Shown one piece after another: positions 57,180-64,000 of a stretch of DNA of 64,000 bases. Position numbers and translations under genes: made by a program. Every line of letters begins with the position of its first letter. Within the stretch, counting starts at the first letter, position 1. The notes beneath the pieces are model-generated. The model made no database searches, was not told the DNA's origin, and was given only the letters and a program-made list of their open reading frames with translations. Location of the stretch: positions 1-64,000 of the forward strand of contig DSCJ01000115.1 of assembly GCA_011049175.1 (NCBI GenBank), in the 5' to 3' direction. This DNA is from Bacteroidota bacterium (GTDB taxonomy: Bacteria > Bacteroidota > Bacteroidia > Bacteroidales > VadinHA17).

Positions 57180-57692
57180 ATGCGCGGACAGCCCGAACTT
57201 TACAGGATACTGGAAGAGCTGAACATCTCCTTCGATTACCATGAGCATCCGCCGGTTCCCACGGTGGAGGAAGCCTCGAAGTACTGGAAGGGGATCAATT
57301 CGGCCCACTGCAAGAACATTTTTTTCCGCAACCATAAAGGAAACCGGCACTACCTGGTGATCATCGATTACCGTCAGGTGCTCGATATCCACGACCTGGA
57401 GAAACGGCTCAGGCAGGGGAAGCTGTCATTCGCCTCGGAAAGGCGGCTGAAGAAATACCTGGGACTCACCCCGGGGTCGGTAACGCCTTTCGGCCTGATC
57501 AACGACCGGGAGAACCACGTGCATGTGTTTCTTGACGGGAACCTGCGGCATGCGGAGCGTATTTCCTTCCATCCCTGCATCAACACGGCGAGCCTGGTGC
57601 TTCCCATGAATGATTTCATCCGTTTCCTCGACCATACGGGCAACACCTGGGAGTTCACCCGGCTGTATGACAACGGGGAGGATGAAGCATAA
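57180..57692 (+). CDS. Prolyl-tRNA editing deacylase (ProXp-ala/PrdX, YbaK superfamily)
   Basis: A 170-residue stand-alone editing domain that hydrolyses Ala-tRNA(Pro) made by mistake by prolyl-tRNA synthetase. Family features: FDYHEHPPVPTVEEASKYWKGINSAHCKNIFFRNHKGNRHYLVIIDY with the conserved lysine of CKNIFF, then LGLTPGSVTPFGLINDRENHVHVFLDGNL and the terminal HPCINTASLVLPMNDFIRFL. It is distinct from Cys-specific YbaK by the NTASL and TPGSVTPFGL motifs. It lies alone ahead of the palindrome array and tRNA-Gln. Confidence 0.9.
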   Translation: MRGQPELYRILEELNISFDYHEHPPVPTVEEASKYWKGINSAHCKNIFFRNHKGNRHYLVIIDYRQVLDIHDLEKRLRQGKLSFASERRLKKYLGLTPGSVTPFGLINDRENHVHVFLDGNLRHAERISFHPCINTASLVLPMNDFIRFLDHTGNTWEFTRLYDNGEDEA

Positions 57693-57813
57693 TCCCGCGG
57701 GCGGGGAATCATTATACCGCACCCCTCCCCCGGGCTTTGCTTCATTTATGTTGTTGGTTTTTCACTATTTTTACACAAATAACAGGCTCTTTTACTTGCC
57801 ATACGATATATAT

Positions 57814-57857
57814 CTACGTAGACAACTACGTAGTTTTCTACGTAGTTTTCTACGTAG
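57814..57857. repeat. Four CTACGTAG palindromes at exact 12-bp intervals
   Basis: The 8-bp palindrome CTACGTAG begins at 57814, 57826, 57838 and 57850. Spacers are acaa, tttt and tttt. The last three copies form a 12-bp tandem repeat (ctacgtagtttt). It lies in the 305-bp gene-free gap between the ProXp-ala gene and tRNA-Gln; the rest of that gap has no recognised features except the tRNA promoter. It could be an operator array or a variable tandem repeat. Confidence 0.9.
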
Positions 57858-57949
57858 TTGCCCTGTCTGGTCATAGAATCATCATTCCTCGGTGCAAAGA
57901 ATGATTCCCGGTATAATAAAAAGCCGGTAGGCAAAATGGGGTGTTGATA

Positions 57950-57979
57950 TTGTTCAATTCGCAAAAATCCATAACTTTG
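57950..57979 (+). promoter_or_regulatory. Promoter of tRNA-Gln
   Basis: TTG at 57950-57952 and TAACTTTG at 57972-57979, 19 bases apart, match the Bacteroidota -33/-7 consensus. The -7 box is 18 bases before the mature tRNA. Confidence 0.65.
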
Positions 57980-57997
57980 CACACCGGAAAAGCAGAT

Positions 57998-58073
57998 TGC
58001 CCCGTGGTGTAATTGGCAACACGTCTGACTCTGGATCAGAAGAGTTCAGGTTCGAGCCCTGACGGGGCAACCA
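57998..58073 (+). tRNA. tRNA-Gln (anticodon CTG)
   Basis: A full cloverleaf: acceptor TGCCCCG / CGGGGCA with discriminator A at 58070 and encoded CCA at 58071-58073. The D-arm is in tggtgtaattggcaac. The anticodon stem TCTGA / TCAGA has loop CTCTGGA, giving anticodon CTG for codon CAG, and the T-arm is CAGG-TTCGAGC-CCTG. It is preceded by a good promoter and followed by a terminator 10 bases downstream. Confidence 0.96.
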
Positions 58074-58271
58074 CCTAAGAAAGGCCGCAGCCGCAGGTTG
58101 CGGCCATTTTTTTGCGGCACGGCAGAATGAAAGTTCTTTCATTGATGCCGGGCCGCGAAAAATTGGTCCCCGCAGGGAACTTTCTTTGGTGGTTTGACTT
58201 TTCCCGAGAGGCCCACGAGCCCTGACACCACACGTCAGGGCGAGTAGCTTCCCCTGACGGGGCAACCACCT
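58057..58271 (+). repeat. 20-bp duplication of the tRNA-Gln 3' end (att-like)
   Basis: CCCTGACGGGGCAACCACCT occurs at 58057-58076 (tRNA T-arm end, acceptor and CCA) and again exactly at 58252-58271, 195 bp apart. A further 11 bases of the tRNA, CGAGCCCTGAC, recur near 58216-58226, followed by a CCCTGAC / GTCAGGG hairpin. Duplicated tRNA 3' ends are typical of integrase attachment sites, but the intervening segment holds no gene. Confidence 0.7.
58084..58114 (+). terminator. Rho-independent terminator after tRNA-Gln
   Basis: Stem GGCCGCA / TGCGGCC with a 9-base loop followed by ATTTTTTT. Confidence 0.82.
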
Positions 58272-58506
58272 TTTAAATCTTTCCCATCTTAAGATAGGGT
58301 GGCTGCGAAGGGAACCAAGCATATGGTAAAATACTCCGGATGGAAAAGATCTGTGATTTCCCGGCCCCGGGACCTAACCCTTTGGGGAAATTCTCCGGCA
58401 AATGATTGATTAATGGAAAAAATTGGCAGGTATTTGATGTTGAATCCGCAGATTTTGGGATAGTATTGTTTAATAATCTATTTCTTCATTCACTAAAGTT
58501 ACTATC
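58272..58506. other. Gene-free leader of the carboxylesterase
   Basis: No ORF or RNA gene is recognised. It contains the 10-bp palindrome ATCTTAAGAT near 58284 and becomes AT-rich toward the carboxylesterase start (gattttgggatagtattgtttaataatc), where a promoter is likely. Confidence 0.4.
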
Positions 58507-60132
58507 ATGACAAAGCACATTCCACTGATCATTGCCCTGACATTTGGAATCATAGCAGCTAACAGTTGCAGCCAGCCGGGGCAGGGCCCGATTGAGGCAG
58601 GCGAAAACATCGCAGTGGTTTCCACCGAATACGGAAAAGTCCGCGGATATATCGACGACGGCATCTTTGCCTTCAAAGGCATCCCCTATGCCCGCGCCGA
58701 CCGCTTCATGCCTCCCCAGGCCCCCGATAAATGGGAAGATGTACGCCAGTGTACCATTTACGGCCCGCAGGCCATGCAGAACAAAGCACAGAACTGGCGA
58801 GGACAGAGTGATGAAAATTTCGGTTTCCAGTTTTGCATCGAACCGATGGATGAAAAAGAGTGCCTGGTTCTCAATGTGTGGACGCAGGGTATCAACGACG
58901 GCAAAAAACGCCCGGTATGGGTATGGATCCATGGCGGAGGGTACTCTGCCGGTTCGGCCAACCAGCTGCCTTTCTTCGATGGGCGTTCACTGGCTGCCAA
59001 AGGCGATATCGTGGTGGTTACGGTCAACCACCGGCTGAACACCCTGGGTTACCTTGATTTGAGAGGTGTGGGAGAAAAATATTCCGAATCGGTGAACCTT
59101 GGGATGCAGGACCTGGTAGCCGCCCTGCAGTGGGTTCATGACAATATTACTCAATTCGGAGGAGACCCGGGCATGGTAACCATTGACGGTCAGTCGGGCG
59201 GCGGCGGGAAAGTATCCACCCTGATGGCCATGCCTTCGGCATCAGGACTTTTCCACCGGGCCATTGTTCAGAGCGGATCGACACTGACGGTCGGTAACAG
59301 TGAAGCCAGCAAGGCTTTCGGCCTGGCCTTCATAGAGGCACTGGGCATCACCCCCGAAGAGGCAGACAAGCTGAACGATTTCACTTATGAGGAACTTGTG
59401 GCGGCCAGCCGGCGCGCTTCGATGAAAATGAGAGAATCGGGACAATTCATGATGAGGGGAGGAGAAGGACCCACCGTGGACGGGAAATACATAACGCAAC
59501 ATCCGTTCGAACCTACCCCCGCAGAATTCTCAAAAGACGTGCCCATGCTGATCGGCTCCAACCTGAACGAATTCGGGTACCGGAACCGCCAGATCATCAC
59601 TCCCCAGACCATGGAGCAGGTTAAAGCCACGCTTACCGAACGTTATGGGGCAGAAAATGCCGAAAAGTATATTGCGGCATACCAGGAAGCCTATCCTGAC
59701 GACGACCAGCCTCAGCATATTCTCACCACATCCGTTCGTACGAACGCCATTAAGCAGGCCTCTGTCAAGAATGCACAGGGTGGTGCACCCGCGTATGTTT
59801 ATCTGTTTGAATGGCAGTCGCCGGTGAATGATGGCAGCCTGGGAGCAGCCCATGGAATGGAACTGCCTTTCATGTTCAATAACATTGCCATGGCACGCAC
59901 GTTAACCGGTGGCGGGAAAGAAGCCTACGAGCTTGCCGATAAAATCAGTTCAGCCTGGATCAGCTTTGTGAAAACCGGCGATCCCAACTGCCAAGAATTG
60001 CCGGAATGGGCACCCTATTCCCCGGAAGAAGGGGCCACCATGGTATTTGATAACCAGTGTGAAGTACGGTATAATTTTGATCAGTCATTAATCGATTTTG
60101 TTTCGAGCCTGCCGCCCCGGGGCAGAAGATAA
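58507..60132 (+). CDS. Carboxylesterase type B, exported
   Basis: A 541-residue alpha/beta hydrolase with an N-terminal signal ending in a possible lipobox (IIAANSC), so it is probably a lipoprotein. Family motifs: FAFKGIPYARADRFMPPQAPDKW, DEKECLVLNVWTQG, the oxyanion loop VWIHGGGYSAGSA, and nucleophile Ser230 in GQSGGGGK (usually GESAGG). The acid is likely in IGSNLNEFGYRN and the histidine in GAAHGMELPFMF. It would hydrolyse esters, for example acyl or acetyl groups of polysaccharides or aromatic esters. The next gene is a SusC-type receptor after an 800-bp gap, so they may share a glycan-use role. Confidence 0.9.
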   Translation: MTKHIPLIIALTFGIIAANSCSQPGQGPIEAGENIAVVSTEYGKVRGYIDDGIFAFKGIPYARADRFMPPQAPDKWEDVRQCTIYGPQAMQNKAQNWRGQSDENFGFQFCIEPMDEKECLVLNVWTQGINDGKKRPVWVWIHGGGYSAGSANQLPFFDGRSLAAKGDIVVVTVNHRLNTLGYLDLRGVGEKYSESVNLGMQDLVAALQWVHDNITQFGGDPGMVTIDGQSGGGGKVSTLMAMPSASGLFHRAIVQSGSTLTVGNSEASKAFGLAFIEALGITPEEADKLNDFTYEELVAASRRASMKMRESGQFMMRGGEGPTVDGKYITQHPFEPTPAEFSKDVPMLIGSNLNEFGYRNRQIITPQTMEQVKATLTERYGAENAEKYIAAYQEAYPDDDQPQHILTTSVRTNAIKQASVKNAQGGAPAYVYLFEWQSPVNDGSLGAAHGMELPFMFNNIAMARTLTGGGKEAYELADKISSAWISFVKTGDPNCQELPEWAPYSPEEGATMVFDNQCEVRYNFDQSLIDFVSSLPPRGRR

Positions 60133-60932
60133 CAGGATCTGCCGCTATTCCCAGAATACTATTCTGAGAGCAGGCCTTACGCAAGGGACGCCTGTCAGGA
60201 TACTTATTTATTAAAACCGGATTTCCCCGGCTTTGGGAGGCAATCAACCACCCTGCCGCCCATATTGTCGGAACCGCATACATACACCCTTATATCCTTC
60301 CTATGAAGGGGAAGGTGGAATCCGCCGACAGGCGGAAGACGGAAGGGGTTTGATGGAAAGATTCTTAAGCAAAGGCCGGGAAATAATCATTTCCCGGCCT
60401 TAAGAAAGAATATATTTAGGGGAACCAACCAATCCAACCCGCCTTCAGCAGGGCATCCCTCCTTTCACACTCCACTCCGCCTTCTGTGGGACGCCCCGCT
60501 TTTAAAGGAAGAGATTTTCAGTCAGGAAGGCGAAAATGGTACAGTGCGAACCTGCTGCAGGGCTTACCGGAATAAAATCATCTCTTCGTATGTTCCCCTT
60601 CCTCTCCGTACGAAAATAAAGTGTACAATATACACTATCAGGCAAATCCACGGCTGATAAGAGCAGGATAAGCAAATTATTATAATAAACGGACAAAATA
60701 GTATCAATGCGGGGGATGAAGTATGTTTAATTTTATAGTTGTTCACAAGCAGCAGCTATGCAGAACAAAGCTCCCAGGCACTTTCCCCGTTCGGCATCTG
60801 TAATCCCTATTTTTTTCAGATTGCACAGCATAGCCGGGCTGTTCCCGGAACGGCATCTGATCGCAGCGTATCGGTCCCATCCGGAATTTCTGCTGAAATA
60901 TTCATCCTAACCAAAACAAAAAACCCAACACT
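60133..60932. other. 800-bp gene-free region before susC-like gene
   Basis: No convincing ORF was found on either strand. It contains a strong hairpin (60372-60401), a smaller CCGCC / GGCGG hairpin near 60320, a GC-rich middle part and an AT-rich end around 60620-60740. CGGCATCTG occurs twice (about 60794 and 60853). The last 150 bases probably hold the susC-like promoter and a long leader. It could hide an ncRNA, but I cannot identify one. Confidence 0.45.
60372..60401. terminator. Strong hairpin downstream of the carboxylesterase
   Basis: Perfect 13-bp stem AAGGCCGGGAAAT / ATTTCCCGGCCTT with a 4-base loop, extended by TTCTTAAG / TTAAGAA across a small bulge. It lies 240 bp after the carboxylesterase stop and lacks a long T-run, so termination is likely but not certain. 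Confidence 0.6.
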
Positions 60933-63900
60933 ATGAAACAACTTTTTGTGATGATTCTCTTTTTCATCAGTCTTGGCCTTTACGGCCAGCGACTGACGGT
61001 AACGGGGACGGTCACCGAGGAATCTACCGGTGAATCGATACCCGGTGTGGCTGTGGTTATCAAAGGGACCACTTTTGGTACAACAACCGATAGCAATGGC
61101 CAATACTCCATTGAGGCCTCCGTGAATGATGTGCTTGTTTTTTCCTTTCTGGGTATGCAGACACGGGAAGTTACCGTTACATCCTCGAGAATAGATGTGG
61201 CACTTGTTCCGGAGCTCATTGACCTGGAAGAGGTGGTAGTAACAGGATACGGCATCCAGAAGAAGGCATTGATCACGGGAGCCAACCAGAATGTGAAAGG
61301 GGAGCAAATCGCGGAGCTGAACACCGGAACTGCCATGGAAGCCCTGCAGGGGCTCACTCCCGGTGTAAGCATTACCCGGAACAATGGTCAGCCCGGAGCG
61401 GGCACCAAGGTACACATACGCGGGATGGGAACCATATACGATGCGGATCCTCTGTACATTGTAGACGGGGTTCCGGTAGGCAACATCGATTACCTGAACC
61501 CGTCGGACATTGAATCGGTCGACATTCTGAAAGACGCTGCCTCGGCTGCCATTTACGGGGCCAGGGCCGCCAACGGTGTGATCCTGGTAACCACCAGCAA
61601 GGGTGAAAGAGGCACCCGGCCGATGGTACGGTACGACACCTATTACGGACTGCAGAACATTTACCGGAACCTGACCCCCCTGACGGCTCAGGAGTACATG
61701 TATATCATGGACGAGGGCCGGGTAAACGACGGCCTGGAGCCCTATGACTGGGAAACCATGCTGAAGAACAACAGCTGGCTGAACAACAATTTCCCCGATG
61801 ACCTGGGCACTCAGCTCGGTGAAGAGATATGGGCTATGTTGCAGGACGGCTGGGAGGGAACCAACTGGATCAACGAGATCACCAAGGAGGATGCCCCCAT
61901 GGTAAGCCACGCCCTGTCGGTTACAGGAGGCAGCAGCAATGTTATTTACTCTCTGGGATTTTCTTATCTCGACCAGACGGGGATCATTGCCGGTGATCTG
62001 ATCGATGCCGGCCTGAAGAGGATGACGGCCAGGATCAATACGGAATATATTCTGTACCGGGCCGACGACTATGACATCATTAAGGTGGGTGAAAATTTCA
62101 CCTACACCAATAATGTGAACCGGTCGGTGGGAACAGGGAATATTTACTGGAACGACCTGCACGACGCTCTGGTTATCAACCCGCTGATGCCGGCATACTG
62201 GGACAAGTCGCCCGATCCCCATGGTTTTACCCCCATCCTGGAAGGAATATCTAACAACCAGACAAACCCGCTGGCCACCTGTTTTTACAGGCACAATTAC
62301 GGCTGGTACAAGGGGAACGACATCAAGGGAAATGTGTATGCGGAAATCCAGCCCATTAAGAATCTGGTGTACCGTTCGGCCTTTGGTATTGATGCCTGGT
62401 TTGGAAGCGGCAGGTCGTGGAGCCCCACATACGCCCTGGGAACACTTTACAGCAATCCCAAGGATGCTGTAAACCAGAACATGTATTTCGGGAACAACTG
62501 GACATGGACCAACACCCTGACCTACGACCTGCACCTGGGCGATCACAGGATCACCGCCCTGGTGGGGAACGAACTGTACAAGAACCAGATTAACAGGGAA
62601 GTAGGGGGATGGATGGCCGATTCAAGGTTTCAGGATCCCGACTATGCCTATCTGAACAATGTAGATAAAAGCGATGTGAACTCTATCAGCACCTGGGGAG
62701 CCGATTGGGCTGCCGGAGGAGGGGGGATCATGTCGTATATCGGAAGGCTGCAGTATAACTTCAGGGAAAAGTACCTGTTCACCGCCATCATGCGGGCCGA
62801 CGGTTCGTCCAATTTTGCGGAAGGCAAAAGATGGGGAACCTTCCCCTCAGTAGCCGTTGGATGGGTAATTTCCGAAGAAGACTTCATGATCGGCACATCT
62901 GACATGCTGAATTTTGCCAAGCTCAGGGCCAGCTGGGGGCAGAACGGAAACCAATCGATCGATAATTTCATTTACAGTTCAACCATCCGATACCTGAGCC
63001 CGGGATACTATTTCGGTGAATCCAAAACCGTTTCGCAACCCACAGCCGTACCTGCCCGCGTTACCAATCCCGATGTAACATGGGAAACTTCGGAACAGCT
63101 CAACATCGGGCTGGATGCCCGGTTGTTCAACCACCGCATGTCGCTCACTTTTGACTGGTACCGGAAAATGACCAGAGACTGGCTGGTGGTAGCCCCCATA
63201 CTCGGAACGGCAGGCGCCGACGCCCCGTGGATCAACGGAGGGGATATCATGAACAGGGGATTTGAAGTGTCGGTTGGCTGGGACGACAGTTTCGGCGACC
63301 TGAACTACGGTATTTCGGTAATGGGAGCACACAACCACAACGAAATTACCCGGATCGCCAATGCCGACGGGATCATTCACGGTCCCGCACACGTATTGTC
63401 GCAGGGAACGGCAGCCATTTCGCGGTGCGAGGTGGGTTATCCCATCGGGTATTTCTATGGTTTTGAAACCGACGGAATCCTGCAGAACCAGGACGATGTG
63501 GATGCCTACGTCACGCCGGAAGGAACTCCCTACTTCAGCGACCAGCGGCCGGGTGACATCAAGTTTGTCGATCAGAACCTGGACGGGGTGATTGATGAAC
63601 AGGACAAGGTCATGATTGGGGATCCGAATCCCGATTTCGAACTGGGCATGCAACTGCATGCCGATTACAAAGGGATCTATGCCAGCGCCACCCTCACAGG
63701 GCGTTTTGGAATGCAGGTAGCAAGGTCATACCGTTCGTTCGCCGACAATTTCGACCAGAACTATACCACCGATATTTTCAACCGCTGGCACGGGGAAGGA
63801 ACCTCAGACCGGATCCCTCGCCTGAGTTCTTCTTCCCACAGGAACACGAACTTCATATCCGATATCTATATCCATGACGCCGATTACCTGAGGATCAGCA

Positions 63901-64000
63901 ACCTCACGGTGGGATATATGCTGGACGACCTGCTCAGGGACTTCAATGCCGTTTCAAGTGCCAAAGTGTATGTGGCCTTCAAAAACCTGCACACTTTCAC
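60933..64000 (+). CDS. SusC/RagA-type TonB-dependent outer-membrane receptor (partial)
   Basis: The frame opens at ATG 60933 and stays open to the window end, giving at least 1022 residues; it is missing from the ORF track because no stop is reached. Signal peptide KQLFVMILFFISLGLYGQ, carboxypeptidase-D-like domain (TVTGTVTEESTGESIPGVAVVIKGTTFGTTTDSNGQYSI), SusC linker LEEVVVTGYGIQKK, and plug (VHIRGMGTIYDADPLYIVDGVPVGNIDYLNPSDIESVDILKDAASAAIYGARAANGVILVTT) are all present, then barrel strands. Such proteins import oligosaccharides or peptides with a SusD lipoprotein, which should lie just outside the window. Confidence 0.95.
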   Translation, partial: MKQLFVMILFFISLGLYGQRLTVTGTVTEESTGESIPGVAVVIKGTTFGTTTDSNGQYSIEASVNDVLVFSFLGMQTREVTVTSSRIDVALVPELIDLEEVVVTGYGIQKKALITGANQNVKGEQIAELNTGTAMEALQGLTPGVSITRNNGQPGAGTKVHIRGMGTIYDADPLYIVDGVPVGNIDYLNPSDIESVDILKDAASAAIYGARAANGVILVTTSKGERGTRPMVRYDTYYGLQNIYRNLTPLTAQEYMYIMDEGRVNDGLEPYDWETMLKNNSWLNNNFPDDLGTQLGEEIWAMLQDGWEGTNWINEITKEDAPMVSHALSVTGGSSNVIYSLGFSYLDQTGIIAGDLIDAGLKRMTARINTEYILYRADDYDIIKVGENFTYTNNVNRSVGTGNIYWNDLHDALVINPLMPAYWDKSPDPHGFTPILEGISNNQTNPLATCFYRHNYGWYKGNDIKGNVYAEIQPIKNLVYRSAFGIDAWFGSGRSWSPTYALGTLYSNPKDAVNQNMYFGNNWTWTNTLTYDLHLGDHRITALVGNELYKNQINREVGGWMADSRFQDPDYAYLNNVDKSDVNSISTWGADWAAGGGGIMSYIGRLQYNFREKYLFTAIMRADGSSNFAEGKRWGTFPSVAVGWVISEEDFMIGTSDMLNFAKLRASWGQNGNQSIDNFIYSSTIRYLSPGYYFGESKTVSQPTAVPARVTNPDVTWETSEQLNIGLDARLFNHRMSLTFDWYRKMTRDWLVVAPILGTAGADAPWINGGDIMNRGFEVSVGWDDSFGDLNYGISVMGAHNHNEITRIANADGIIHGPAHVLSQGTAAISRCEVGYPIGYFYGFETDGILQNQDDVDAYVTPEGTPYFSDQRPGDIKFVDQNLDGVIDEQDKVMIGDPNPDFELGMQLHADYKGIYASATLTGRFGMQVARSYRSFADNFDQNYTTDIFNRWHGEGTSDRIPRLSSSSHRNTNFISDIYIHDADYLRISNLTVGYMLDDLLRDFNAVSSAKVYVAFKNLHTF

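Noticed and set aside
57954-58322. Minus-strand ORF of 122 aa across tRNA-Gln
   Set aside because: It is antisense to the tRNA; peptides like SSDPESDVLPITPRG are a common artefact of tRNA genes.

Overview
The window looks like about 64 kb of chromosome from a member of the Bacteroidota, most likely an anaerobic or micro-aerophilic Bacteroidales-type lineage. Supporting signs seen in the sequence are a giant SprA (type IX secretion) protein, a small cargo protein with a type IX sorting tail, a fused lpxC-fabZ gene, a SusC-type TonB-dependent receptor, an S46 dipeptidyl-peptidase, DUF4837 and GSCFA proteins, a superoxide reductase, and several TAnnTTTG (-7) promoter motifs typical of this phylum. 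Base composition is moderate and even apart from a few AT-rich spacers. Most genes are housekeeping genes. There is no phage, insertion sequence, CRISPR array or obvious island.

Layout, left to right. 1-206: a 54-bp repeat present twice. 207-4360: superoxide reductase, M23 peptidase, ispC, rseP, tatA. 4521-11379: DUF4837 lipoprotein, leucyl aminopeptidase, pdxA, maeB, ruvA. 11404-18831: sprA, the type IX secretion channel, 24 bp after ruvA and starting at TTG. 18890-20892: gcvH and a polytopic GT-C-like membrane protein. 20849-25555 (minus): rimP-nusA-infB translation/transcription operon. 25779-30469: HD phosphohydrolase, lpxD, lpxC-fabZ, lpxA (lipid A synthesis). 30462-31511 (minus): thiL. 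31642-38293: complete SUF iron-sulfur assembly operon sufB-C-D-S-E plus a DUF59 protein, followed by the Fe-S enzyme queG. 38300-40593: yjbQ, a lipase-like hydrolase and a GSCFA protein.

40661-43896: a TonB-dependent receptor broken by a frameshift in a G8 tract and by an in-frame amber codon, followed by a lipoprotein. 44072-47459: a small membrane protein, VanZ-like protein, polysaccharide flippase and glycosyltransferase. 47429-51502: rnhB, a DPP7-type peptidase, marC, rnhA. 51577-57692: type IX cargo protein, FtsX-type permease, SiaC-like DUF1987 protein, FadL/OmpP1 porin, ProXp-ala editing protein. 57814-58271: a 12-bp-phased CTACGTAG array, tRNA-Gln(CTG) and a 20-bp copy of the tRNA 3' end. 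58507-64000: carboxylesterase and the beginning of a SusC receptor that runs off the window.

Cell-envelope biogenesis dominates: isoprenoid precursor, lipid A, sugar transfer and flipping, envelope proteolysis, outer-membrane receptors and type IX export. Iron-sulfur assembly sits beside an enzyme that needs the clusters. I found no convincing new multi-gene system. The most unusual signals are the doubly broken receptor, the phased palindrome array beside the tRNA, the tRNA 3'-end duplication, a perfect palindrome in the rimP leader, and an extremely AT-rich spacer inside the suf operon.
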